A stretch of 12,037 nucleotides of DNA from an uncultured bacterium (GCA_903881205.1 CAIRSC010000096.1:1-12037), one strand, 5' to 3'; shown: positions 5,670 through 12,037, counted from the stretch's first letter. The notes: a model not told the origin generated them from the sequence alone. A program made the numbers and translations.

Positions 5670-8474
5670 ATGCCAGGGATGCATGGACATTCAACGTCAG
5701 TCTCATATACGGCCGCGGCTGTTAAGTTCATTATTGACCCGCGTTTTGTCGTGGCGGCGGTGTTGTCCACCTACCTGTATTTTGGTATTCACGCTACGTT
5801 TGATGTCACATGGATGAGTGTCGCCGCCGCACTTATTACCGCGATGTCATTAGATGTGCTTCTTTCATATTATATCCGCGGAAGCCTGTTATTTCCTCTA
5901 AGTGCTTTACCGACGGCGCTTGGCATAGGCCTCTACTTCAGATCAGCGCACATTGGTTTCTTTGTGCTCGCTGCGGCGATTGCCATAGTTTCAAAATACA
6001 TCATACGGAAACCTGGCGGAGGGCACATTTTTAATCCCTCAAATTTCGGTATTCTCGTCCTTCTTTTCCTATTCCCCGCGAGTACAACCGTGGAGCTCAC
6101 GCAGTGGGGTTCTTCGTATCTGACATATTTCGCGGTAATTCTGATATCGCTCGCTATAGCCTACTATGCAGATGTCATTGTTGTGTCAATCTCTTTTTTG
6201 TCCAGCTACCTCTTTTTCTTGCTGCTCCTTGTTCCATATGCTCCCGATATATTTACCCCGGATCATCTCGGGCTCATCGGACCGACTCTTGTCGTTTTTG
6301 GTACGGTAATGATTACTGACCCCAAAACGGTGCCGCGCGGAACGACACACAGGATCACTCATGGATTTGTCATTGCCGCACTTATCTTCCTTTTTCAATA
6401 CTGGGGAGTTCGTTATGAGTTATTCCTCGCAACGGGAACGACGGCGTTGCTGAATTTTTTCTTTGAGATACTATATAAACATGCTCAAAGTCGGGGGATT
6501 CGTATCGGCCCGGTATTCCTCGGGAGTTTTCTGACCGCCTGTATCCTGTGTATCTTCTTTTTTGTGCCGTTCATTTGGCGTACTCCCGCTCAATTCAGTC
6601 GCCTCGACGTATCACCCGATTTTGTACTGAGAGGGGTGGAAAGTGGTCAGCTTGTGCGACCGAATGCGCACGCTGCTTTTGTCGAAGCTGAAGGTGCTCA
6701 AGTCGGATCGGGGATGTATACCTACGGGGGCGCGTGGGGCGATTACGATGACGACAATTTCGACGACTTGTTCGTTTCAAGCATAGGTGGCGCGACTAGT
6801 AAATTGTATCGAAATAACGGCAACGGAACATTTGCGGATGTCACCAAGCAGTCTGGGCTACCGGAGATGTATTCGTCAAGTGCATATTTTGTGGATTATG
6901 ATGGCGATGGAAAGCTTGATCTATTCATCGCTTATGCCACATCGTCAGCAGGGACATTGCCGCGGCTCGCGCATTTTATGGATTCGTTTGCACGACCGGT
7001 TCGTGTGTACAAGAACACCGGAAAACGTTTTGTTGAAGTAACAGACGCGGTCGGGCTCGGCAATCTGGTATTCCGCGCTAGCGATGGAGCCGGGATGACG
7101 TTCGCCGATTTTAACGGAAACGGATTGCTTAGTTTCGTCATTGCGAGCTCAGGGCTTCTTCGGGAACTTCCCGGACTACCCGAGAATGCCGCTTATATTA
7201 AGATGCTTTCGGATCCGCGATTCGGCAATGTGCGCAGGTTGTTGTGTGACGCCGTCGACGGAAAAATATATCTTGCCGCGCACGACTACTTCGGAGAATC
7301 ATCGCAGGACCGCAAAACCGTAGATTCCTACCTCGACAGGGGTTCATGCCTCGTACTGTATGAGGTCATCAACACATTTCCAGGCGGAGGATACATCCCG
7401 TGGTTTGCACGAGGACCGCTTGATGTTTTACTCATCACGCCGGGCTCAGTCAGTAAGTTCGACTACAGCAACGGAGCCTTTATCGAGACGCAGGATTTAC
7501 AAAAGCCTCTTGCGCTGGCGCGTGCTCGCACAACAAACCGTGAGTTTCAAGACGGGTCACATCCGTTTGACTTTCCCTCCGGGCGGTATTTTCAGCCAAT
7601 GGCATTTGATGCAAATCAGGACAATCTCCCGGATATAGTGCTCACCGCTGATACCGGCAGCCCTATCCTTTTTATTAATAATGGTAAAGGCGTGTTTTCG
7701 GAAGAGACGAGCACCTTCGGTCTGGACTATGCAGGAACGACGATGGGGGTGTCGGCCGGCGATTACACGAGAAGTGGTACACAGAGTCTCATACTCACTA
7801 ATTCTCGGGAGGATTTTCTTTTTACGAAGAAGTCAGGTCGCTTCGAAATGAGTAATATGCAGATTAGTAAGATTGGTTTCGGGTGGGGCGTTTCGTTCCT
7901 CGACTACAATCTCGATGGTTGGGAGGATGTATTTATTACAAATGGAGATGCGACGCGTATTGCCGGGCTACCTAATCCCGATTTCAGTCGATCATTCTTG
8001 AGAATGGATAAGTTATATATGAATGATGCTCAGGGAAATCTTGTTGACCGCACGTGGGCGGATCTGCCCGCTGATGCGTTCAGTGGCAAGGCGGTGGCTA
8101 TTTCCGATGTGGACAACAACGGCTCTCCCGATATTTTTGTCGGTAATGTGTCACTCTTGAATGCCAAGCAACCGCAGCGGAATCTACTCTATATCAACAC
8201 CGTCAGCGGGAAGCACTACCTCAAGGTAAGGCTACGCGGAATGTCCGGTAATTCGTTCGGTATTGGAGCCAAGGTGTCGGTCATATCGGCATTGGGTACG
8301 GAAACGAAAGTTGTTGCTGTCGGCGGCAGCTTCTACTCCCAGAATAGTCTGCGACTCCTGTTCGGCCTGGGCGATGACCAGGGTCCCGTAGGCGTTCGCG
8401 TTCGCTGGCCATCCGGAAAAGAGTCTGTATTGCGCCAGGTCCCGATTGATCGAGAGATACGTATTGTAGAGTGA
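5670..8474 (+). CDS. UnbU-UnbV fusion: NqrB/RnfD-like membrane domain, FG-GAP repeats and ASPIC/UnbV domain
   Basis: The protein has 934 residues. Residues about 15-305 form eight or nine hydrophobic helices of the UnbU/NqrB/RnfD type: HIFNPSNFG at 119-127 and ITDPKTVPRG at 215-224 correspond to the conserved NP and TDP segments of those proteins. The covalent-FMN motif SGAT of RnfD/NqrB is not seen in the membrane part. After a linker come seven FG-GAP/VCBS-like Asp-rich repeats starting at about residues 358, 409, 480, 647, 698, 745 and 813 (for example DYDGDGKLDLF). A region of about 150 residues with C526 and C560 separates repeats 3 and 4. The last part (848-934) is a textbook ASPIC/UnbV domain, with GIGAKV, a LFGLGDD stretch and VRWPSGKE. 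The repeat region is probably outside the cell. UnbU and UnbV are conserved proteins of enediyne clusters with unclear function. No Shine-Dalgarno site is present, and an ATG at 5679 is an alternative start. Confidence 0.88.
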   Translation: MPGMHGHSTSVSYTAAAVKFIIDPRFVVAAVLSTYLYFGIHATFDVTWMSVAAALITAMSLDVLLSYYIRGSLLFPLSALPTALGIGLYFRSAHIGFFVLAAAIAIVSKYIIRKPGGGHIFNPSNFGILVLLFLFPASTTVELTQWGSSYLTYFAVILISLAIAYYADVIVVSISFLSSYLFFLLLLVPYAPDIFTPDHLGLIGPTLVVFGTVMITDPKTVPRGTTHRITHGFVIAALIFLFQYWGVRYELFLATGTTALLNFFFEILYKHAQSRGIRIGPVFLGSFLTACILCIFFFVPFIWRTPAQFSRLDVSPDFVLRGVESGQLVRPNAHAAFVEAEGAQVGSGMYTYGGAWGDYDDDNFDDLFVSSIGGATSKLYRNNGNGTFADVTKQSGLPEMYSSSAYFVDYDGDGKLDLFIAYATSSAGTLPRLAHFMDSFARPVRVYKNTGKRFVEVTDAVGLGNLVFRASDGAGMTFADFNGNGLLSFVIASSGLLRELPGLPENAAYIKMLSDPRFGNVRRLLCDAVDGKIYLAAHDYFGESSQDRKTVDSYLDRGSCLVLYEVINTFPGGGYIPWFARGPLDVLLITPGSVSKFDYSNGAFIETQDLQKPLALARARTTNREFQDGSHPFDFPSGRYFQPMAFDANQDNLPDIVLTADTGSPILFINNGKGVFSEETSTFGLDYAGTTMGVSAGDYTRSGTQSLILTNSREDFLFTKKSGRFEMSNMQISKIGFGWGVSFLDYNLDGWEDVFITNGDATRIAGLPNPDFSRSFLRMDKLYMNDAQGNLVDRTWADLPADAFSGKAVAISDVDNNGSPDIFVGNVSLLNAKQPQRNLLYINTVSGKHYLKVRLRGMSGNSFGIGAKVSVISALGTETKVVAVGGSFYSQNSLRLLFGLGDDQGPVGVRVRWPSGKESVLRQVPIDREIRIVE

Positions 8475-8584
8475 GGCGGACCGATGTACATCCACGGAGC
8501 AAGGTCGAACAAATCAGACGTTCCGTTTTCATAGGCCAGAGCAGATATTTTAGTAACATGCTTCATGAGGTGCAGGCTTTATGT

Positions 8585-8609
8585 GGACAGCCACGCAGAA
8601 TTGCTGTCC
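8585..8609. repeat. Interrupted dyad GGACAGC-N11-GCTGTCC upstream of the secreted-protein promoter
   Basis: A perfect seven-base inverted repeat (8585-8591 and 8603-8609) spans the place where the -35 region of the next promoter should be (-10 box at 8618). No good -35 hexamer is present there, so an activator or repressor site is possible. As RNA it would be a hairpin but with no T-tract. Confidence 0.4.
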
Positions 8610-8617
8610 GGAAAGGG

Positions 8618-8623
8618 TATACT
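8618..8623 (+). promoter_or_regulatory. -10 box TATACT of the secreted Pro/Thr-rich protein gene
   Basis: TATACT ends six bases before the ATG at 8630, giving a predicted leaderless transcript. There is no recognisable -35 hexamer; an inverted repeat occupies that position. Confidence 0.5.
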
Positions 8624-8629
8624 AGTGAC

Positions 8630-9550
8630 ATGCGTGTCTGGAAGTTCTTGCAGTACAACAACGTGGTGCCGGTCGCGCTCTCGATTCTGATTTTGGGCGG
8701 GGGATCCGCGTTCGCAGCGACCGACCCGGCCGCGGTCTACTCTGCGCAGCAGCAGGTGGTGTCTATCGACAATACCTATATTGCCAACAAGGATCTGTCT
8801 GCCTACAGTCCCCAGGCGCAGATCACCGCAGTGACCGAGGACGCCGATACCTATTACGTCGCGTACGATTTCACCACGATCGATCTGGTCAACAGTACCT
8901 GGCAGGACACCACGAAACAGCGGTCGCTCAAGGTATCGAAAGCAATGCTCGGAAATAACGACCTCGGTCTGTACGTCGCAGAGCAGCTCAAAGAAAATGT
9001 GGCTGCAGAGCTCGTACGATTAAAGGACACTCAGGAGATCGAAAAGAAGAGTGTTACTCAGAAAGTGGTCGCGACCGTTTACGGGGGACTCATCGGTAAG
9101 ATGCTCGACAGTTCCACTGAGACATTGCCGGGATACACGCCGGTGATCGCGCCAGCGCCAGCCTCGCTTGCGTCGGATGTGACTACGACGGGACAGATCG
9201 CTTCGCCGGTACCTGCAGTATCACCGACAATCCCCGATGCCGGCTCCTCTCCTGCAATGACGCAAGATCAGGTTACGCAGCTGGTCCAGCAGCAGGTCAA
9301 CGCACTGCTCGCGCAGTACAATACCGGATCACGGTCGGGGGATACAACAGCTCAACCTCCGGCACCCACGCCAGTGCCCACACCAACTCCTACTCCGATC
9401 CCAACGTCTACTCCTACTCCGCCTGCTGATTCCGGAGCCGCATCTTCGACCTCGGCCGACAATACTCCCGTTCCGGTATCAACCCCAACTCCCACCACGG
9501 ATCTAGTCACCGTGCCTCCGGTCTCTGGCGCTACTACGACCACTCAATAG
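8630..9550 (+). CDS. Secreted protein with Pro/Thr-rich C-terminal tail, function unknown
   Basis: The protein has 306 residues. A signal peptide with a hydrophobic core and an AFA site is cleaved after about residue 29. Residues about 30-180 are a mixed domain of no family I recognise (for example YYVAYDFTTIDLV and a helical part AEQLKENVAAELVRLKD), ending in a short Gly-rich hydrophobic stretch, YGGLIGKML. A Gln-rich helix (QDQVTQLVQQQVNALLAQ) follows. The last about 65 residues are a Pro/Thr/Ser tail of the PTPTPTP kind, as seen in wall-spanning or surface linkers. There is no C-terminal membrane helix or LPXTG signal. The frame is open upstream to 8471, but the ATG at 8630 is chosen because the signal peptide begins there and a -10 box sits immediately before it. 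It may be a surface or pilus-associated protein; this is only a guess from its form. Confidence 0.78.
   Translation: MRVWKFLQYNNVVPVALSILILGGGSAFAATDPAAVYSAQQQVVSIDNTYIANKDLSAYSPQAQITAVTEDADTYYVAYDFTTIDLVNSTWQDTTKQRSLKVSKAMLGNNDLGLYVAEQLKENVAAELVRLKDTQEIEKKSVTQKVVATVYGGLIGKMLDSSTETLPGYTPVIAPAPASLASDVTTTGQIASPVPAVSPTIPDAGSSPAMTQDQVTQLVQQQVNALLAQYNTGSRSGDTTAQPPAPTPVPTPTPTPIPTSTPTPPADSGAASSTSADNTPVPVSTPTPTTDLVTVPPVSGATTTTQ
9356..9424 (+). repeat. Low-complexity Pro/Thr-coding tract
   Basis: The coding strand is an irregular run of CCN and ACN codons giving alternating Pro and Thr, with the unit CTACTCC repeated. Such tracts can change length by slippage in units of two codons without breaking the frame. 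Confidence 0.65.
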
Positions 9551-9578
9551 CTCACTGGCGCGCAGAGCAGGTGATTAT

Positions 9579-9594
9579 CCTTGGTATACTAAGG
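9579..9594 (+). promoter_or_regulatory. Extended -10 promoter of GAPDH inside a palindrome
   Basis: TGGTATACT (9582-9590) is an extended -10 element and would start transcription near 9597, about 30 bases before the ATG at 9628. The box is the centre of a 16-base near-palindrome, CCTTGGTATACTAAGG (14 of 16 positions symmetric), which could be a repressor site. No clear -35 hexamer is present. Confidence 0.5.
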
Positions 9595-9627
9595 ACTTAC
9601 GATTCTTTCATTTCAGTACCCAGATAT

Positions 9628-10632
9628 ATGGCACGAGTAGCAATTAACGGGTTCGGACGTATCGGCAGGGGATTTATGCGCGCCGTACAGTCGCGGGCGG
9701 GGATAGAAGTGGTGGCGGTGAACGACCTTACGTCACCGGAGAATCTCGCATATCTTCTCAAATATGACTCTGTATACGGCCGTGCGCCGTTCTCGGTTTC
9801 AGCCGCGGAAAAAGCACTGGTGGTCGCGGGAAAAAATATTCCAGTGCTCTCTGAGCGTGATCCGGCGAAGCTTCCATGGAAGGATATGAACATCGACATC
9901 GTGCTCGAATCTACCGGGTTCTTCACCGATGCCGCCAAAGCCCATGCACATATTGATGCAGGAGCGAAGAAGGTGGTCATTTCAGCACCGGGCAAGGGCG
10001 AAGGATTTGAAACGATTCTCATCGGCGCCAATGAAGAGAAATTCGGCACCTGCGACATCACATCCAATGCGTCATGCACTACCAACGCTGCCAATCCGAT
10101 CGTCGGCGTGCTCGACGAAGCGATCGGTATCGAGCGTGCGGTACTGAGCACGACGCACGGCTACACCGCCAGCCAAAGTCTCGTTGACTCACCGAGCGGC
10201 AAGGATATGAAAGAAGGTCGCGCCGCGGCGCTCAATATCGTGCCGACATCGACGGGCGCGGCCAGTGCGACCGCGCTGGCGTATCCGCAGCTCAAAGGCA
10301 AATTCGACGGCATCTCGCTACGTGTTCCGGTCCCGGCCGGATCGATGGTCGATGTGACCTTCGTATCGAAACGTCCGACAAGTGTCGATGAAGTGAACAG
10401 TGCTCTGAAAGCGGCCGCTCAGAGCGACAAATGGAAGCGCGTGTTCGCCGTCACCGAAGAATCGCTCGTCTCGACCGATATCCTTGGGCTTCCGTACGGA
10501 TCGATCGCGGATCTCAACATGACCCGTGTTGTCGACGGTACACTCGTGAAGGTGCTCGCATGGTATGACAACGAAATGGGGTATGTGCACACACTCGTCG
10601 AGCATGTCGCCGCGGTCGCCGGCAAGATCTAA
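9628..10632 (+). CDS. gap: Glyceraldehyde-3-phosphate dehydrogenase, NAD-dependent type
   Basis: This 334-residue enzyme oxidises glyceraldehyde 3-phosphate with NAD and phosphate to 1,3-bisphosphoglycerate in glycolysis, in the cytoplasm. The Rossmann fingerprint NGFGRIGR is at residues 7-14, and Asp33 in VNDLT is the usual NAD-type ribose-binding residue. The catalytic Cys150 lies in SCTTN, and the catalytic His177 in THGYT. NIVPTSTGAA and the C-terminal WYDNEMGYVHTLVEH are present, so the enzyme is complete and of normal length. After SCTTN it reads AANP, where most family members have CLAP. The frame is open upstream to 9571 but MARVAINGFGRIG is the natural N-terminus. There is no Shine-Dalgarno site. 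rpiB begins three bases after its stop, so the two form an operon of central carbon metabolism. Confidence 0.97.
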   Translation: MARVAINGFGRIGRGFMRAVQSRAGIEVVAVNDLTSPENLAYLLKYDSVYGRAPFSVSAAEKALVVAGKNIPVLSERDPAKLPWKDMNIDIVLESTGFFTDAAKAHAHIDAGAKKVVISAPGKGEGFETILIGANEEKFGTCDITSNASCTTNAANPIVGVLDEAIGIERAVLSTTHGYTASQSLVDSPSGKDMKEGRAAALNIVPTSTGAASATALAYPQLKGKFDGISLRVPVPAGSMVDVTFVSKRPTSVDEVNSALKAAAQSDKWKRVFAVTEESLVSTDILGLPYGSIADLNMTRVVDGTLVKVLAWYDNEMGYVHTLVEHVAAVAGKI

Positions 10633-10635
10633 CAT

Positions 10636-11130
10636 ATGAAAGTGTATTTCGCAGCCGATCATGCCGGATTCGAACTCAAAAAAGTTCTGATGCCGTTCGT
10701 GCAAGGATTGGGATTCGAGGTGGAAGACTGCGGCGCATTCGAAGCGGATTCGGGAGATGATTATCCTGAGATCGTCGCATGTGCCGCGCATGCGATCATC
10801 GACGATGCGGCACAGGGTATCGACAGTCGGGCGATCGTGTTCGGCGCGTCCGGGCAGGGAGAGGCGATAGCTGTCAATCGGTTCAAGGGAGTCCGCGCCG
10901 CACTCTATTACGGTGCCGCCGGGCAACAGACCGACAGTTCAGGAGAAACACTCGATATGATCGTTTCTTCGCGCCGACATAACAATACCAACGTGCTTTC
11001 GTTGGCCGCGCGCTTCATCACCACTGAAACTGCCCAGTCCGCCGTCAAACTATGGCTCCAAACGCCGTTTTCCAGGGAAGAGCGGCACGTACGTCGCATT
11101 CAGCAGCTCGATTCGCTGGGCAATTCCTGA
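10636..11130 (+). CDS. rpiB: Ribose-5-phosphate isomerase B (RpiB/LacAB family)
   Basis: This 164-residue protein interconverts ribose 5-phosphate and ribulose 5-phosphate in the non-oxidative pentose phosphate pathway. ADHAGFELK at residues 7-15, DYPE at 42-45, GASGQGEAIAVNRFKGVRA at 70-88 and RHNNTNVLSLAAR at 114-126 follow the family order. The catalytic Cys of the E. coli enzyme (in CGTGIG) is replaced by Gly70. Glu76 in GQGE sits where the mycobacterial enzyme, which also lacks that Cys, has its catalytic Glu75, so this is probably an active mycobacterial-type enzyme. It follows GAPDH by three bases, with no promoter of its own. A sugar-phosphate isomerase of related specificity (LacA/LacB-like) is a less likely alternative. 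Confidence 0.92.
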   Translation: MKVYFAADHAGFELKKVLMPFVQGLGFEVEDCGAFEADSGDDYPEIVACAAHAIIDDAAQGIDSRAIVFGASGQGEAIAVNRFKGVRAALYYGAAGQQTDSSGETLDMIVSSRRHNNTNVLSLAARFITTETAQSAVKLWLQTPFSREERHVRRIQQLDSLGNS

Positions 11131-11150
11131 TCATCGATTAGCAAAATTTC

Positions 11151-11159
11151 TTATCCACA
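11151..11159 (+). other. Single consensus DnaA-box-like 9-mer
   Basis: TTATCCACA is identical to the strict E. coli DnaA box. I noticed no cluster of such boxes and no AT-rich unwinding element, so it is not an origin by itself. It lies in the 70-base gap between rpiB and the next promoter. Confidence 0.3.
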
Positions 11160-11187
11160 GAGCCCTTTTATTCCCTTTTTGATGCCG

Positions 11188-11193
11188 TATACT
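11188..11193 (+). promoter_or_regulatory. -10 box TATACT of the small membrane protein gene
   Basis: TATACT ends seven bases before the ATG at 11201, again giving a leaderless geometry. The -35 region is a T-rich stretch without a good hexamer. Confidence 0.5.
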
Positions 11194-11200
11194 GACTCAC

Positions 11201-11452
11201 ATGCCAGAACAGCAAATAAAGTTCGACACGCCGGCAGACGAATTCGGCCACCCACCGCAACAGTCGATGGGTGCGGACATCACCGGCAAACTCATCAAAT
11301 GGGGGTTCGTAGCGACCAGACAGGAAGCACAGTACGTCCTTATCGGAGTCGCGATCGTTGCGCTCGTGCTGGCATATGTGCTGTACGGCCGCCTCAGTGG
11401 CGGAAGTAGCGTCCCGACCACACCCGTCTACAGCACTACTCAAAGCGTTTAA
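11201..11452 (+). CDS. Small single-span membrane protein, function unknown
   Basis: The protein has 83 residues. A polar N-terminal half (residues 1-45, with LIKWGFVATRQEAQ) is followed by one transmembrane helix at about 46-63 and a short Ser/Thr/Pro tail. The positively charged residues before the helix suggest the N-terminus may stay inside, but Arg64 follows too, so topology is open. I do not recognise a named family. Its position just before a pilin-like gene suggests a role near the type IV pilus or secretion machinery, without direct evidence. Its stop codon overlaps the -10 box of the pilin gene. Confidence 0.7.
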   Translation: MPEQQIKFDTPADEFGHPPQQSMGADITGKLIKWGFVATRQEAQYVLIGVAIVALVLAYVLYGRLSGGSSVPTTPVYSTTQSV

Positions 11453-11455
11453 AAT
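11427..11455 (+). promoter_or_regulatory. Promoter of the pilin-like gene
   Basis: TCTACA (11427-11432) and TAAAAT (11450-11455) are separated by 17 bases. The -10 box starts on the stop codon of the preceding gene, and the ATG at 11464 lies eight bases after it, so the mRNA would be leaderless or nearly so. Confidence 0.5.
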
Positions 11456-11463
11456 AATTTCGT

Positions 11464-11949
11464 ATGATGTTCAGAAATACTAAAGAGCGAGGCCTGACTG
11501 CGCAGGCGGGCTTTACCCTCATCGAACTCCTCGTTGTGATCGCGATCATCGGTCTGCTCTCATCGGTCATTTTGGCGTCACTCAATGGAGCCCGAAAGAA
11601 AGGTCGCGATGCGCGCAGAAGCGCCGATCTCAAGGAGATCCAGATCGCACTCGAGCTCTACTACAGCAACAACGGCGTCTATCCGACGCTCACGACGGTC
11701 AATACCACCTCCTCCGGCTTCGCCACCGCGCTGGCCGCACTAACCACCGAAGGCGACATTCCGACGATTCCGACGGATCCGCTCAATAGCGGCACAAATA
11801 TCTACTACTTTAAATCTACGACGGGCGGTACATTCTATTGTCTCGGAGCCATGATGGAAACGACACCGTTGCCGCTCTCATCATGCAATATCGGTACCAG
11901 TGGCCTCAATACGACAGCTCCGACCGGCAACTACGTCGTCGGGCCGTAA
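11464..11949 (+). CDS. Type IV pilin-like (GspG/PilA-type) prepilin
   Basis: The precursor has 161 residues. A short positively charged leader ends at Gly16, and the mature protein begins FTLIELLVVIAIIG, the class III prepilin signature with the conserved Glu at mature position 5 (Glu21 of the precursor). The prepilin peptidase PilD would cut after Gly16 and methylate Phe17. The helix runs on as SSVILASLNGARKKGRDARR, a form very common in Parcubacteria. It is followed by SADLKEIQIALELYYSNNGVYP, as in major pseudopilins. Cys126 and Cys141 could close a C-terminal disulfide loop. The ATG at 11467 is an equally possible start. No other pilus gene is in the window. It could be a structural pilin for adhesion or DNA uptake, or a minor pseudopilin; the sequence does not decide between these. 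Confidence 0.93.
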   Translation: MMFRNTKERGLTAQAGFTLIELLVVIAIIGLLSSVILASLNGARKKGRDARRSADLKEIQIALELYYSNNGVYPTLTTVNTTSSGFATALAALTTEGDIPTIPTDPLNSGTNIYYFKSTTGGTFYCLGAMMETTPLPLSSCNIGTSGLNTTAPTGNYVVGP

Positions 11950-11972
11950 CGCCTCTACTGTCTAGGGGCTTA

Positions 11973-12000
11973 CAAGCGCGCGGATGTCCGCGCGCTTTGT
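11973..12000 (+). terminator. Intrinsic terminator-like hairpin after the pilin gene
   Basis: GCGCGCGG (11976-11983) and CCGCGCGC (11988-11995) form a perfect eight-pair stem with the loop ATGT, preceded by ACAA and followed by TTTGT. The stem is very strong but the T-tract is short. Confidence 0.65.
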
Positions 12001-12006
12001 GCGTGG

Positions 12007-12012
12007 TACCAT
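12007..12012 (+). promoter_or_regulatory. Possible -10 box of the gene at the right edge
   Basis: TACCAT ends eight bases before an ATG at 12021, the same spacing as the other promoters of this window. The hexamer itself is weak. Confidence 0.3.
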
Positions 12013-12020
12013 AGCCGTGT

Positions 12021-12037
12021 ATGAAATATCTGTGCGA
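12021..12037 (+). CDS. Possible start of a further gene, cut by the window edge
   Basis: Only the codons for MKYLC are visible. The call rests on position (after a terminator and a -10-like box) and on no protein similarity. Confidence 0.3.

Noticed and set aside
6786..6806. GGATSKL in the fusion protein as a possible covalent-FMN site like SGAT of RnfD
   Set aside because: It lies in the first FG-GAP repeat, outside the membrane domain where the flavin threonine of RnfD/NqrB is found.
8471..8629. Extended start of the secreted protein
   Set aside because: The extension overlaps the UnbU-UnbV stop, the dyad and the -10 box, and would displace the signal peptide from the N-terminus.
9597..10151. 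Minus-strand open frame of 184 codons
   Set aside because: It is antisense to GAPDH, which is complete with all catalytic residues.
10318..10926. Minus-strand open frame of 202 codons
   Set aside because: It is antisense to the end of GAPDH and most of rpiB, both securely identified.
1..12037. CRISPR arrays, tRNA or rRNA genes, insertion sequences
   Set aside because: I saw no regularly spaced repeats, no cloverleaf-like segments in the gaps, and no transposase or terminal inverted repeats.

Overview
The window reads as chromosomal DNA of a small-genome, uncultured bacterium of the candidate phyla radiation, most likely a Parcubacteria (Patescibacteria) relative. The best evidence is a type IV pilin-like protein whose N-terminus and Arg/Lys-rich stretch are typical of that group, a Pro/Thr-rich secreted protein, an O-antigen-ligase-like membrane protein with C-terminal TPRs in the form common there, and near absence of Shine-Dalgarno sites. 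The lineage is inferred from protein style; there is no rRNA in the window.

Layout: everything up to 3578 is coded on the minus strand and everything after about 3600 on the plus strand, so the region around 3579-3647 is a divergent promoter. Minus strand, in the direction of transcription: two short overlapping genes for membrane-anchored beta-rich proteins (3578 to 2752); a periplasmic-binding-protein gene of the TctC/Bug family (2586 to 1624) with its own promoter, Shine-Dalgarno site and intrinsic terminator; then a pair made of a 245-residue unknown protein (1522 to 785) and a PaaK/LuxE-like AMP-forming ligase (783 to the window edge, C-terminus missing).

Plus strand: an O-antigen-ligase-like/TPR membrane protein (3648-5474), then a 934-residue protein (5670-8474) that joins an UnbU-type (NqrB/RnfD-like) membrane domain to FG-GAP repeats and a C-terminal ASPIC/UnbV domain. 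UnbU and UnbV are best known as separate neighbouring proteins of enediyne gene clusters, so this fusion is the most unusual object here. It is followed by a secreted Pro/Thr-rich protein of unknown function (8630-9550), a central-carbon pair GAPDH-RpiB (9628-11130), a small single-span membrane protein (11201-11452), a type IV pilin-like protein (11464-11949) with a terminator, and the probable first codons of another gene at the right edge.

A recurrent regulatory theme is a TATACT-like -10 box ending only 6-8 bases before the ATG (genes starting at 1522, 3578, 8630, 11201, 11464 and perhaps 12021). This predicts leaderless mRNAs. The TctC gene is the clear exception, with a leader of about 40 bases and an AGGGAG ribosome binding site, which fits an acquired gene. 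The divergent block 2752-8474 is a plausible envelope or surface-polymer module, but its joint function is inference.
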